Position numbers and translations under genes: made by a program
Shown here: positions 37,723-48,786 of the stretch, one piece after another
Layout: every line of letters begins with the position of its first letter
Position numbering within the stretch: the stretch's first letter is position 1
Assembly (NCBI GenBank): GCA_027858855.1
Contig: JAQIBV010000054.1
Coordinates: forward strand, 85,123 to 149,122
Length of the DNA: 64,000 nt
Direction: 5' to 3'
Source: Spirochaetota bacterium
GTDB taxonomy: Bacteria; Spirochaetota; UBA4802; JAFGJZ01
The notes under the pieces: generated by a model
What the model saw: only the letters and a program-made list of their open reading frames with translations
The model's database searches: none
Told to the model about the DNA's origin: nothing

Positions 37723-37747
37723 GTACGTAACCGATACGGTTACGTAC
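37723..37747 (-). promoter_or_regulatory. Perfect 11-bp inverted repeat between ferredoxin and nifV
   Basis: GTACGTAACCG (37723-37733), loop ATA, CGGTTACGTAC (37737-37747). No T-run on the minus strand. It begins 16 bases ahead of the nifV start, near its ribosome-binding site. It may be an RNA stem that slows transcription or translation of nifV-nifA, an mRNA processing site, or a protein operator. Confidence 0.6.
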
Positions 37748-37766
37748 AGATCTGAATTTTGTGAAA

Positions 37767-38075
37767 TCAGTTCAAAAGAAATTCTGTTGCAACAGAATCT
37801 TCTTCCAGAGCATCCAGAATTGTATCAAGATCGTCTTCTGATTCGAAACCACCGTACCAGACCCCTTCTGGATATATAACCATTGCCGGGCCTCGATCAC
37901 AGACATTCAGACAGCCGGTCATTGAGACCATGGTCGATTCCATTCCACGGTCTGACAGCTCCTCCTGTAAATATTGTACAAAACTGATAGAATTCTTTTT
38001 TGCACAAACACCTTGTGGCTCTCCTGAAGCTCTGAAAGACCCACATACAAAAATATGTTTTTCCGGTTTAGTCAT
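37767..38075 (-). CDS. Thioredoxin-like [2Fe-2S] ferredoxin
   Basis: A 102-residue ferredoxin with four Cys in the pattern FVCGSFRA...GVCAKKN (about 10 and 23) and GCLNVCDRGP (about 55 and 59), as in the thioredoxin-like [2Fe-2S] (FeSII/Shethna-type) family. Such ferredoxins occur in nif operons as electron carriers or as nitrogenase-protecting proteins. It lies between nifB and nifV on the same strand. AGGAGG lies upstream of the ATG. Confidence 0.85.
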   Translation of the reverse strand: MTKPEKHIFVCGSFRASGEPQGVCAKKNSISFVQYLQEELSDRGMESTMVSMTGCLNVCDRGPAMVIYPEGVWYGGFESEDDLDTILDALEEDSVATEFLLN

Positions 38076-38113
38076 ACGTCCTCCTTTGTAGAAGTTTATT
38101 TATCTTATTTTTT

Positions 38114-39379
38114 TCACATACATCCCTGGCCATTTCCTGAGCAAGAGGCTCCGCATTTAAATGCACCGGATGGTTGAAAACGTTTTAAAGATTCTCCGCT
38201 ATAGTGTGACTGCAATATATCTTGTATCATACCCTCAACAATCTGGACAGATATTCCCTGTGTCTCAAGAACTGTGCATGGAGATTCACCAGCACCACTA
38301 ACGAAAATATCCGAGCAGTCATTTAGAATTTCTGCAAGGTTTTCCCATCGCCCTTCTGTTCCCTCTGCTGGTGCAGATCTTTTATCGGTAAGTTTTACCT
38401 GTCCTTCTGTATCAGTTGAATAGATAAGAAACTCCTCAGTTTCTCCTAAATGTTTGTTAATAAGCAGACCCTCTTCAGTCGCAATTGCTGATAGAGTCTT
38501 CTCTTTTTCGGGATTATCTGATAATTCAGCAATTGAACTTAGAAGCAAAGAGGTGTCAGTTGAATTTGAAGATGTAAGCAGACCGGCTGCATCGGCACGG
38601 CATCTTCCGCAATGTGTCATTTGTATAATATATTGTTCAGCATCACCACGAGCTTTCAGCAGATCAATTTTGCTTGGAGGTGTTGTATCTGCAAAATGGG
38701 TTCCTGCAACAGGAATTAACCCCATGCAGTTTTGAATTGTGGCCCCTAATTCTCCGGTGACACGTGCAATTTCTTTTACATGGTGATCGTTAACACCTGG
38801 AATAACAACTGTGTTAATCTTAACCGTGATATCATTTGCTACTGCTCTTTTAAGGCCTTCCAGCTGATTTTCAATTAGTTGTTGAGCTGCTACGATACCG
38901 CGCAAAGACTGTTTATCATAGCGGATCCACTCGTAAATTTCTGCTCCGATGGCTGGATCAACGGCATTAATAGTTATAGTCAGATGTGTTAAACCTGAAT
39001 TAGCAATTTCGTCAATGTACTGAGGTAGCTCAAGTCCGTTAGTTGATACACAGAAGAGTATTTCCGGAAATTCATTACGAATTAGCTCGATTGTTTCTAT
39101 GGTTTTTTCACCATTTGCAAAGGCATCTCCTGGGCCTGCGATGCCAATAGTGGATATATATGGCATTTTTTCCATCATTATGCGTGTGTACAGAAGAGCC
39201 TGATGTGGCGTAAGTATCGCAGATGTCACACCCGGACGTGATTCGTTCACACAATCAAAGGCGCGATTGCAGAAACCACACTGGATATTGCATAAAGGTG
39301 CTACCGGCAGATGGAGCCGTCCGGTTTTCTCGAGAGAGTTTTTTTCAAAACATGGATGTGATTTTTTTTGTGTGGTCAT
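38114..39379 (-). CDS. nifB: NifB radical SAM FeMo-cofactor enzyme fused to a NifX/NafY-like domain
   Basis: A 421-residue radical SAM protein that makes NifB-co, the 8Fe-9S-C core of FeMo-co. The SAM cluster motif C-x3-C-x2-C is in CNIQCGFCNRAFDC (about residue 31), followed by GIAGPGDAFAN and TVVIPGVNDHH. The last 120 residues (LLINKHLGETEEFLIY to the Cys-rich CGASCSGNGQGC end) are the NifX/NafY-type cluster-binding domain that many NifB proteins carry. AGGAGG precedes the start. Confidence 0.95.
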   Translation of the reverse strand: MTTQKKSHPCFEKNSLEKTGRLHLPVAPLCNIQCGFCNRAFDCVNESRPGVTSAILTPHQALLYTRIMMEKMPYISTIGIAGPGDAFANGEKTIETIELIRNEFPEILFCVSTNGLELPQYIDEIANSGLTHLTITINAVDPAIGAEIYEWIRYDKQSLRGIVAAQQLIENQLEGLKRAVANDITVKINTVVIPGVNDHHVKEIARVTGELGATIQNCMGLIPVAGTHFADTTPPSKIDLLKARGDAEQYIIQMTHCGRCRADAAGLLTSSNSTDTSLLLSSIAELSDNPEKEKTLSAIATEEGLLINKHLGETEEFLIYSTDTEGQVKLTDKRSAPAEGTEGRWENLAEILNDCSDIFVSGAGESPCTVLETQGISVQIVEGMIQDILQSHYSGESLKRFQPSGAFKCGASCSGNGQGCM

Positions 39380-39388
39380 ACTTCCTCC

Positions 39389-40720
39389 TTACATTGTACC
39401 ATAATTGATAGACATAGAGTTCTGCCTTTGTTCTATTAGAGCATTGGTTATTTGATCAAAAAGATTATGTGTTCCCTTGTATCCGATGAAATTCTGTCGT
39501 GCTGCTCCAACCCTGTCGTGTATGGGAAATCCGCATCTTATAAGTGGAATTTCGGCATTGCGGGCAATTTTGTTGCCACGGCTGCTTCCGACAAGGATGT
39601 CTGCTCTATTATGAATAACCCACTCTTCGACATCTTCATAGTCACAATCTTCGAGGATATCTGTACGTGCAAAAGCTTCCTTGGTCTTTAATCCAATTAA
39701 ACTGTCTTTCGGGCCTCCAGTAGCGGCGCATACAACGTCTATTCCAATTTCGGCCAAAAATATACTAACTGAAAAGACAAGGTTTTCATCTCCGAAAACG
39801 ACTGCGCGTTTACCATACAGATATTTATGAGCATCCACGTAGCCATCAATAAGCCGCTCTCTTTCACGCATAAATTGTTTTGGTATTTCCATTCCGGAAA
39901 GAGTGGCGAGTGTGTCGTAAAATGTGTCACAAAGTTCAATACCAATCGGATAAGCTGTTCTATAAGAAGGTATGCCGAATTTTCCAAAAAGAGATTGTCC
40001 GGCTGAAATTTCATCTTTTTGGCAAAAACTAAAATCAATACTTGCCTGTGCATTTCCGCAGTTATTAATTATCTGTATAGGGGTTCCACCCGGAGGAATT
40101 GGATGGTACTGATTCCAGTTTCCTCCATCAAGTGTGTCCGAGTAGTCAGGGAAAAGAATTGTTTTTAGTGAAAAACTGGCTGCTATTTCTTTGAGCGATC
40201 GAATTTCCGCAGGCGAAAAAAGGCCGCTGAAAATATTAATCATACGATCTACTGGTTCTGTTTGAATAGCCGTCTGGTTTATAACATCGTGTAATGTTTT
40301 GAAGAAACCGGTAACATGCGTGCCCCGGTAGCTTGGGGTTGAGGTATAAAGAATTACAGGAGTTTTGCTTTCACCTCTTCGTTTATGAAACTCTTTGAGG
40401 ATCATCGAGATATCATCACCAATAGTTTCTGACAGGCAGGTTGTAGCAACACCAATTACATCAGGGCTATATGTGTTGATGACATTTATGATGCTCTGTA
40501 TCATGTTTTCCTGTCCGCCGAAAACAGCTGTGTGTTCTGTAAAACTTGAAGAAGCAATATCTATCGGTTCACGGAAATGACCGATTAAGTATCGACGGAT
40601 ATAGGTTGCACACCCCTGAGATCCGTGTAAAACTGAGACACAGTTTTGGATTCCCTTGTATACCAGCGAAGCTCCGAGAGGCGCGCACAGATGACATGCA
40701 TTTTTTGTTACGTCTTTCAT
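39389..40720 (-). CDS. nifN: Nitrogenase cofactor scaffold subunit NifN
   Basis: A 443-residue NifK paralogue that forms the NifEN scaffold on which NifB-co matures to FeMo-co. It starts KNACHLCAPLGAS, has LHGSQGCATYIRRY and STSLSETIGDD-like TTCLSETIGDDI, and GGTPIQIINNCGN. The ATG at 40720 is chosen because GGGAGG is upstream and the start overlaps the nifE stop by 4 bases (ATGA); a longer open frame upstream has no good start site. Confidence 0.93.
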   Translation of the reverse strand: MKDVTKNACHLCAPLGASLVYKGIQNCVSVLHGSQGCATYIRRYLIGHFREPIDIASSSFTEHTAVFGGQENMIQSIINVINTYSPDVIGVATTCLSETIGDDISMILKEFHKRRGESKTPVILYTSTPSYRGTHVTGFFKTLHDVINQTAIQTEPVDRMINIFSGLFSPAEIRSLKEIAASFSLKTILFPDYSDTLDGGNWNQYHPIPPGGTPIQIINNCGNAQASIDFSFCQKDEISAGQSLFGKFGIPSYRTAYPIGIELCDTFYDTLATLSGMEIPKQFMRERERLIDGYVDAHKYLYGKRAVVFGDENLVFSVSIFLAEIGIDVVCAATGGPKDSLIGLKTKEAFARTDILEDCDYEDVEEWVIHNRADILVGSSRGNKIARNAEIPLIRCGFPIHDRVGAARQNFIGYKGTHNLFDQITNALIEQRQNSMSINYGTM

Positions 40721-42075
40721 TTTGTACCTCCCGATTGTTTTTTCGTGAAGCGCCATACAGGCGAGCATAATGAGGAAGCAATCTCTTTTGCAAAGTTAAG
40801 GTTTCCTTCGAAACCAGCTAACGGAATCTGTCTTTCATGGTTGTGATCACAAAATCCAATACCCAGTTTCATGGCCATCGGCCGCTCTTTTACTCCCCCG
40901 ATGAAGAGGTCGGCCTCTTTTTCTATAATAAAGCGAGAAAGTTCAGCCGGGTTTGCATCGTCGATAATGATGGTTCCAGGGTCACATAATTCCCTGAGTG
41001 TTTCGTAATCTTCAGTGTTTCCGGTCTGTGATCCGGCCAGTACGACTTTCATTCCAAGTGATCTAAGACTTTTAATTAGTGAAAAAGCCTTAAAGGCTTC
41101 GCCTACATAAATGGCAGCTTTTTTGCCTGCGAGTTTTTTCTTATATAAATCCAGCTCCTTACTGCGGCTGGTTATCTCTTCATAAACAAGTTTTTTCGCA
41201 TTTTCCTTTATTTCAGGATAGTCAGAGAAAAAATCTGCAACGTTATATAATGAAAGTGCGACATCTTCAATTCCGAAATATGAAACTCTTAAAAATGGCG
41301 TACCATATTTTTCTTTCATTAGTTTAGCCAGTTGCATCATGGATCCTGAACATTGAACAATGTTCAGAGAGGCTCCGTGTGCTCGACTAATTTCATCAAT
41401 TCGTCCGTCACCTGTCAGTGTTGAAACTATTGTGATTCCAATTTTTTGATAATACTCTTTAATTATCCAGGCTTCCCCAGCAAGATTGAATTCTCCAAGA
41501 ATGTTTATGCTGCAAACTGGTATGTTTGTGACTGGTTCAGTGCCTATAATTTTGAATAGTGCATTACAGGCGGCGGCATAACCGTCTTTTTTAGTTCCCT
41601 GGAAGCCTACTGAATCTACAGGTATTACAGGAATTCCGTATACATTGCTTATTTTCTTACAAATGGCATCCACATCATCACCAATTATTCCGATTATACA
41701 GGTTGAATAAACAAAAGCGGCTTTTGGACGATACGTGGTGATTAATTTGTTCAACGCTGCAGTAAGTTTTTTTTCACCACCGTGAATTACCTCCTGTTCG
41801 CTCAGATCGGTTGAAAAACTTAAACGATGAAGTTCAGGCCCTGATGAAAGAGACCCGCGTATATCCCAGGTATAAGCCGCGCAGCCTACTGGTCCGTGTA
41901 CAAGATGAACAGCGTCAGCTATGGGATAAAGAACAACACGGGATCCGCAAAACACACATGCGCGCTGGCTTACAGCACCTGCCAAAGTTGGCTTTTCACA
42001 TGATATCTGTGTCTGGTCAGACTCTTTAATAAGTATGTGGTTTTCGCGTTCTTTCAGTAGAGCTCTGTTTTCCAT
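40717..42075 (-). CDS. nifE: Nitrogenase cofactor scaffold subunit NifE
   Basis: A 452-residue NifD paralogue, partner of NifN. Cluster region RACVFCGSRVVLYPIADAVHLVHGPVGCAAYTWDIRG near residue 35; YSTCIIGIIGDDVDAIC; GEFNLAGEAWIIKEYYQKIGI; IGFCDHNHERQIPLAGFEG at the C-terminus. Chosen start 42075 has GGAG 6 bases upstream, better than the ATG at 42087. Separated from nifK by 107 bases that can fold into an RNA hairpin. Confidence 0.93.
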   Translation of the reverse strand: MENRALLKERENHILIKESDQTQISCEKPTLAGAVSQRACVFCGSRVVLYPIADAVHLVHGPVGCAAYTWDIRGSLSSGPELHRLSFSTDLSEQEVIHGGEKKLTAALNKLITTYRPKAAFVYSTCIIGIIGDDVDAICKKISNVYGIPVIPVDSVGFQGTKKDGYAAACNALFKIIGTEPVTNIPVCSINILGEFNLAGEAWIIKEYYQKIGITIVSTLTGDGRIDEISRAHGASLNIVQCSGSMMQLAKLMKEKYGTPFLRVSYFGIEDVALSLYNVADFFSDYPEIKENAKKLVYEEITSRSKELDLYKKKLAGKKAAIYVGEAFKAFSLIKSLRSLGMKVVLAGSQTGNTEDYETLRELCDPGTIIIDDANPAELSRFIIEKEADLFIGGVKERPMAMKLGIGFCDHNHERQIPLAGFEGNLNFAKEIASSLCSPVWRFTKKQSGGTK

Positions 42076-42130
42076 AATATACTCCATGAATCTCTTTTAA
42101 TACTTTTGAGTAGTCAAGAGTCAGAGTTCT

Positions 42131-42159
42131 GGCCACCTACAAAATCTTCGTAAGCGACC
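42131..42159 (-). promoter_or_regulatory. RNA hairpin between nifK and nifE
   Basis: On the minus strand GGTCGCTTAC and GTAGGTGGCC can form a 10-pair stem with G-U pairs, loop GAAGATTTT. It lies 24 bases after the nifK stop. Such structures often stabilise upstream structural-gene mRNA or lower read-through to scaffold genes. No T-run, so not a classical terminator. Confidence 0.45.
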
Positions 42160-42182
42160 AAAACTACTGAGCCTGTTAATCA

Positions 42183-43565
42183 TTACATCACCAGTTCAAA
42201 TCGCTCTTCAGGTGCTTCACGGTCCATTTTGTTCATGATAGCTGAGAGCATCATTTCAAGAAGACGCATAGACCCTTTATAGCCAACAGTGGGGAAATAG
42301 CTGTGACCGATTCGATCGTAAATTGGAAACCCGTGACGAACGAATGGTATATCCATATCACGCGAAATGTACTTTCCGTATGTGTTTCCAATAAGCAGAT
42401 CAACGGGTTCGTTTAAGATCCACTGATGCATCAGATACATGTCGGCCTGAGCTCCGGATTTAACGTTAGGTGTTATGTCTTTTGTTGCACATATCTCTTT
42501 GATTCTTTTCTCAAAAGCTTTGCCAGGTGTACCTGAAACAATATGTATCGGTTTCATATCAAGATCTACCAGAAACTCAGTTAGCGGAATCAACTGATCC
42601 GGGTCTCCCCATAAGGCAACTTTTTTCCCATACAGATATTGATGCATGTCTGTAATAATGTCAGCAACCTGTCCACGTTCGAATTCCAGTTCCTGACTGA
42701 TTTCGTGTCCACTAACCTTAGCCAGCTCCATAAGAAAGCGGTCAGTAGCCTTCAGTCCGATTGGTATGTCACATATTGTGAATGGAACCTGTGCCATTTT
42801 GGATAAAAGTGTTGCAGCAGATTCGGAAGCCCATTTTCCCAATGCGCAGGTGTGGGATGCCGATCCAATGCGTGAAAGATCTTTGGATGTTGTACCACCC
42901 TGAGGATAGAACTCATGTTTCCCGGTTTGTGGAGCGTTCATGACTCCGCTTGTGTCGGGAAACATGATAGACGGTACCTTCATCAAGGACAAAATTCTTT
43001 TAATCTCGGCCATGTCGGAAGGTTCTACCCATCCTGGAATAATATTTATCAGGTCATTACTTTTTATTCCGGGCTGTGCAAAGCCTTTAACAATGCCTTG
43101 AACCATGTTTGCAAAACCTGTTATATGAGAGCCCACATAAGAAGGTGTGCTTGCATAAATAACCTTTTTTCCTTTTGGAACCTTTCCCGATACTTCAGCA
43201 TTCGCAACTATTTGCGGAAGGTCATCACCTATGGTTTCTGAAAGACAGGTTGAATGAACCGCGATAATTTCGGGATCATAAATGGTAAAGATATTGTTGA
43301 TTGCCTGAACAAGGTTCGCTTGACCACCGAAAACACTTGCTCCTTCAGTAAAAGAGCTGCTTCCAGCCATAACAGGTTCCTTGTAGTGGCGAGTTAAGGA
43401 ACTGCGGTGATACGCACAGCATCCCTGTGATCCGTGACTGTGAGGCATGCAACCATTAATGCCCAGTGCTGCGTACATAGCACCAATTGGCTGACAGGTT
43501 TTGGCCGGGTTTATGGTTAAAGCCTTTCTGTCTGCTACTTCTTTTTTTGTGTGTCGCAATAACAT
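42183..43565 (-). CDS. nifK: Nitrogenase molybdenum-iron protein beta chain
   Basis: A 460-residue beta subunit of Mo-nitrogenase. P-cluster cysteines in INPAKTCQPIGAMYA, HGSQGCCAYHRS and VHSTCLSETIGDDL. The protein is short at the N-terminus compared with Azotobacter NifK (523), as in clostridial enzymes. DIPFVRHGFPIYDRIGH lies near the C-terminus. It follows nifD by 11 bases. Confidence 0.96.
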   Translation of the reverse strand: MLLRHTKKEVADRKALTINPAKTCQPIGAMYAALGINGCMPHSHGSQGCCAYHRSSLTRHYKEPVMAGSSSFTEGASVFGGQANLVQAINNIFTIYDPEIIAVHSTCLSETIGDDLPQIVANAEVSGKVPKGKKVIYASTPSYVGSHITGFANMVQGIVKGFAQPGIKSNDLINIIPGWVEPSDMAEIKRILSLMKVPSIMFPDTSGVMNAPQTGKHEFYPQGGTTSKDLSRIGSASHTCALGKWASESAATLLSKMAQVPFTICDIPIGLKATDRFLMELAKVSGHEISQELEFERGQVADIITDMHQYLYGKKVALWGDPDQLIPLTEFLVDLDMKPIHIVSGTPGKAFEKRIKEICATKDITPNVKSGAQADMYLMHQWILNEPVDLLIGNTYGKYISRDMDIPFVRHGFPIYDRIGHSYFPTVGYKGSMRLLEMMLSAIMNKMDREAPEERFELVM

Positions 43566-43576
43566 AGCATACTCCT

Positions 43577-45202
43577 TTATGCTGAAATATAATCAGCGTT
43601 TATTTCCGCTTCTTTTTCCCATGGAGGAACAATTAGCGACCAAATGCTTGTATTAACCATACGGTCTATATCTTTGTAAAAGTTTACCGCGCCTTTGAAT
43701 CCCGCGTATGGTCCACCATAATCATAACTGTGAAGCTGTTTTAAAGGAACTCCGCTTTTCTGAATTGCATATTTCTCTTTAATACCGGCACAAAAAATAT
43801 CGGGCCTGTATTTTTTGATCAGCTGTTCGCTTTCATAGTGGCTGATGTCATCAATGATAAGTGTTCCTGCTTCCATTTCAGACATCATTCCGATGTAGTT
43901 TTCAACTTCAGGATCTTTCTTTTTCAGATTATCAAGTTTGGATTGTTCTATCCTTTCCTTGTAACGATCAGGATCCTTTTCCACCTTCAGCTCTTCGATG
44001 TTTCGGCTATCAGCATCAACCTTAATAGATGGAAGAACATCACGTCCCTCGTAATCATCTCGGTGTGCAAATTCGTAACCAGCCGCAAGAATTTTCATAT
44101 CTAGCTCTTTAAAAAGTTCCTGATAATGGTGTGCACGTGAGCCACCAACAAAAAGCATTGCTGTTTTGCCGGCTGTTCGTTTTTTGATTTCAGCAACTTC
44201 ATCTTCAACTACAGCCAACTCTTCACTGATGAGCTTTTCGACTTCTTCGCTTAATTTTGCGTCCTCGAAATAGAGAGCCATTTTGCGTAAAGATTTTGCA
44301 GAAGCCTTTGCTCCTATGAAGTTGATCTTCATCCATGGAATTCCATATTTCGTCTGCATCATCTCGGCCATATAGTTGATAGAGCGGTGACACATAACCA
44401 GGTTAAGATCAGCTGTGTGAGAATTAGCAATGGAGTCGATTGTTGAATTACCACTGTAGGTTGCAACAAGCTCTACACCTAAGCGTTCGAAGATTCTTTC
44501 AAGTTCAAATGAATCGCCACCGATGTTGTACTCACCTAAAAGGTTAATACGAAATTTTTTGTCGGTTTTTATTGTGTCGTCTGTTCCGACAACATGTTTA
44601 AAAATCTGATTGTTAGCTATGTGGTGCCCTGCTGATTGGCTGACTCCACGATATCCTTCGCAGGAAAAACCAAAGACATTACAGTCTCCGAATTTTTCTT
44701 TCATTTCACGTGAAACTGCATGAACATCATCACCTATCAGTCCAACCGGACATGTAGAAAATATTGCGATGGCTTTTGGGTGAAACAGGTCATAGGCTTC
44801 CTGTATAGCGGTTTTCAGCTTTTTTTCACCACCAAAAACAATATTTTCATCCTGCATGTCTGTTGAGAAACAGTAGGCCATATAGTTCTCATCAGTCTCC
44901 TTTTCGGGCAGGGTTTGATTACGTCGGGTTAACCAACTGTAAAAACCGCAACCGATCGGACCGTGAGTTATGTTGACAATGTCACGGGTAGGGCCAAGAA
45001 CAACGCCCTTGCAGCCTGCATAAGTACAGCCCCGTTGTGTGATGATCCCCGGTACAGTTCGTATGTTGGCCTGAATCGCTTGACCAGTGCCGGGCTCATT
45101 TATTACATATGACTTATCGCGCTTGCGAGCGACTTTCGGAGGAAATTTGGAGAGAATTTCCTCTTTAATTTCTGTATGAACGGCTTCATTATTTTTGCTC
45201 AT
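43577..45202 (-). CDS. nifD: Nitrogenase molybdenum-iron protein alpha chain
   Basis: A 541-residue alpha subunit. Active-site residues: P-cluster Cys in TQRGCTYAGCKGV, HGPIGCGFYSW and STCPVGLIGDD; RGVSQSAGHHIANNQ with the catalytic Gln and His; the FeMo-co Cys in LNLVMCHRSINYM; the FeMo-co His in QLHSYDYGGPYAGFKG. A charged insertion near residues 385-430 (KVEKDPDRYKERIEQSK...) makes it longer than proteobacterial NifD, as in clostridial types. Start 45202 is chosen for AAGGA 7 bases upstream; the ATG at 45226 has none. No anfG/vnfG is present, so this is the Mo enzyme. Confidence 0.95.
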   Translation of the reverse strand: MSKNNEAVHTEIKEEILSKFPPKVARKRDKSYVINEPGTGQAIQANIRTVPGIITQRGCTYAGCKGVVLGPTRDIVNITHGPIGCGFYSWLTRRNQTLPEKETDENYMAYCFSTDMQDENIVFGGEKKLKTAIQEAYDLFHPKAIAIFSTCPVGLIGDDVHAVSREMKEKFGDCNVFGFSCEGYRGVSQSAGHHIANNQIFKHVVGTDDTIKTDKKFRINLLGEYNIGGDSFELERIFERLGVELVATYSGNSTIDSIANSHTADLNLVMCHRSINYMAEMMQTKYGIPWMKINFIGAKASAKSLRKMALYFEDAKLSEEVEKLISEELAVVEDEVAEIKKRTAGKTAMLFVGGSRAHHYQELFKELDMKILAAGYEFAHRDDYEGRDVLPSIKVDADSRNIEELKVEKDPDRYKERIEQSKLDNLKKKDPEVENYIGMMSEMEAGTLIIDDISHYESEQLIKKYRPDIFCAGIKEKYAIQKSGVPLKQLHSYDYGGPYAGFKGAVNFYKDIDRMVNTSIWSLIVPPWEKEAEINADYISA

Positions 45203-45218
45203 AACTTTATCCTTATCC

Positions 45219-45602
45219 TCAATCATTATCTAAAACCGAGTCTCCGCTCTCCTGCGTCCTGACTTTGAATGCATCAGTAATAGGTAAAACGAAAATTTTT
45301 CCATCACCGGATTTACCTGTCTGGTTGGTTTGAATAATTGTTTTAACTGTTATCTCTACTTTGCTGTCTGGAACGACCACGGTAAGCAGGCGTTTTGGAA
45401 TCATTCTGGGGCCTTGTCCCAGTTGTGCTATTGCTTCCTGGTATCCGTTCTTCGCGCCTTCCAGCAATGAAAAGTCAACAAGACCTTTTCCGCGACCAAG
45501 TACTTTTCCGGTAGCGGTAAACGAGCTGATCCCAGCTTTTGAGAGCGCGCGTTTGGTTTCGTTAATCTTATTCATTCTGATGATTGCCATTACCTCTTTC
45601 AT
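45219..45602 (-). CDS. nifI2: PII-like nitrogen regulator NifI2
   Basis: A 127-residue PII-family protein. With NifI1 it binds and switches off dinitrogenase under ammonium, reversed by 2-oxoglutarate. MKEVMAIIRMNKINETKRAL opens the ferredoxin-like fold and VVVPDSKVEITVKTIIQ / GKSGDGKIFVLPI are the PII signature strands. The T-loop region is longer than in GlnB. Start at 45602 is chosen because GGAG precedes it; an upstream in-frame extension overlaps nifI1 and adds nothing conserved. Confidence 0.92.
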   Translation of the reverse strand: MKEVMAIIRMNKINETKRALSKAGISSFTATGKVLGRGKGLVDFSLLEGAKNGYQEAIAQLGQGPRMIPKRLLTVVVPDSKVEITVKTIIQTNQTGKSGDGKIFVLPITDAFKVRTQESGDSVLDND

Positions 45603-45612
45603 AGTGCTCTCC

Positions 45613-45939
45613 TTATTCTTCTTTGTGACCGGAACTGATTGTGTACACTTCTTCAATAGGCGAGATAAAAATTTTGCCATCACCGAATGTTCCAGAAGAT
45701 CCAGAACGGGCAGCTTCAATAATTACCTTTACAGCCAGGTCCTTGTCATTATCGGGAATAGCTGTTAGAAGAAGTTCTTTTGGAATTTCATCATAGGTAA
45801 TTTCTCCTACTTTCAGCCCTCGTTGTTTACCCCGACCTACTACAGATATCTTGGTAAGGGCTGGGAACCCTGCTTCAAGAAGTGCTTCGGAAACAGCATC
45901 AGATTTTTCCGGCCGTACAATTGATCGTATTAAAATCAT
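45613..45939 (-). CDS. nifI1: PII-like nitrogen regulator NifI1
   Basis: A 108-residue PII-family protein, partner of NifI2. MILIRSIVRPEKSDAVSEAL, KRGLKVGEITYDEIPKELL-type T-loop region and SGTFGDGKIFISPIEEVYTI. The pair nifI1-nifI2 between nifH and nifD is typical of methanogens, clostridia and spirochaetes and signals post-translational ammonium switch-off in place of DraT/DraG, neither of which is seen here. Confidence 0.93.
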   Translation of the reverse strand: MILIRSIVRPEKSDAVSEALLEAGFPALTKISVVGRGKQRGLKVGEITYDEIPKELLLTAIPDNDKDLAVKVIIEAARSGSSGTFGDGKIFISPIEEVYTISSGHKEE

Positions 45940-45957
45940 CTTATAAACTCCTTTTAG

Positions 45958-46788
<831 letters not shown>

Positions 46789-46889
46789 TTAAGTAAGCTT
46801 ATAAACAAGGACGAGTGTTTGTGTAAAATTTCACGCGCCAATTTGTACTAACGAGTAAGTTAACTTAGAAAGCCAGTACGACTTACTTA

Positions 46890-46906
46890 TTGCACTTTGC
46901 GTGCCG
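46890..46906 (-). promoter_or_regulatory. Sigma-54 (-24/-12) promoter of the nif operon
   Basis: On the minus strand CGGCACGCAAAGTGCAA. The invariant GG (plus CC at 46904-46905) and GC (46892-46893) are separated by exactly 10 bases, and GGCAC matches the -24 consensus TGGCAC at five of six positions. Expected start of transcription is near 46880, giving a leader of about 100 bases for nifH. Confidence 0.85.
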
Positions 46907-47070
46907 TTTTGTTGAAAAAAATAATATTTATGATTTAAAATAATATTTTAAGAAATAGTGTGGTTTCTTCTTTATAAGAGTAATGAATGGAGATTTATTT
47001 AGAGGTAATAGAAGATCAATACGGTAAAAGATGTCGGGTTGAGAGGATTACGAAGTGTAAAAAAGGTTTT

Positions 47071-47096
47071 TTTGTTGGATAATTAGACAAATTTGT
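47071..47096 (-). promoter_or_regulatory. Candidate NifA upstream activator site
   Basis: TTTGT-N11-ACAAA (47071-47091), whose core is TGT-N11-ACA, close to the NifA consensus TGT-N10-ACA. A 10-bp palindrome ACAAATTTGT (47087-47096) overlaps it. The centre is about 175 bases upstream of the -24 GG, a suitable distance for an enhancer. The 11-base spacer departs from the usual 10. Confidence 0.5.
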
Positions 47097-47129
47097 TTCA
47101 TTATCGGAAGGGAATTACATTAATGTAGT

Positions 47130-47159
47130 AAAGGGGGTACGTATTATCGCACCCCCTTT
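47130..47159 (-). terminator. Hairpin terminator downstream of gdhA
   Basis: AAAGGGGGT (47130-47138) and ACCCCCTTT (47151-47159), a 9-bp perfect stem with a 12-base loop, 24 bases after the gdhA stop on the minus strand. It separates gdhA from the nif control region. The following T-run is short. Confidence 0.7.
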
Positions 47160-47183
47160 GGTAGTCCTGAAAATTGCTTTTAC

Positions 47184-48602
<1,419 letters not shown>

Positions 48603-48634
48603 TTACATGATTGCGTATGTATGCAATCATGTAA
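48603..48634. promoter_or_regulatory. Perfect 12-bp inverted repeat upstream of gdhA
   Basis: TTACATGATTGC (48603-48614), 8-base centre GTATGTAT, GCAATCATGTAA (48623-48634), about 85 bases before the gdhA ATG. No T-run, so an operator or leader hairpin is more likely than a terminator. Two GTAACATTAAT repeats 50 bases apart lie just upstream. Confidence 0.55.
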
Positions 48635-48786
48635 TTTAACATAATGGTAACATTAATACAGCATGAATAAAAACTGTAAAGAAAATTAACACGGATGTAA
48701 CATTAATTTAAACAATAATAGATTTAATTTGAATAGAGTGAGTTTTTCTTGGGTCTTATGTTTCGGGAATGTTAATTAATCAATAA

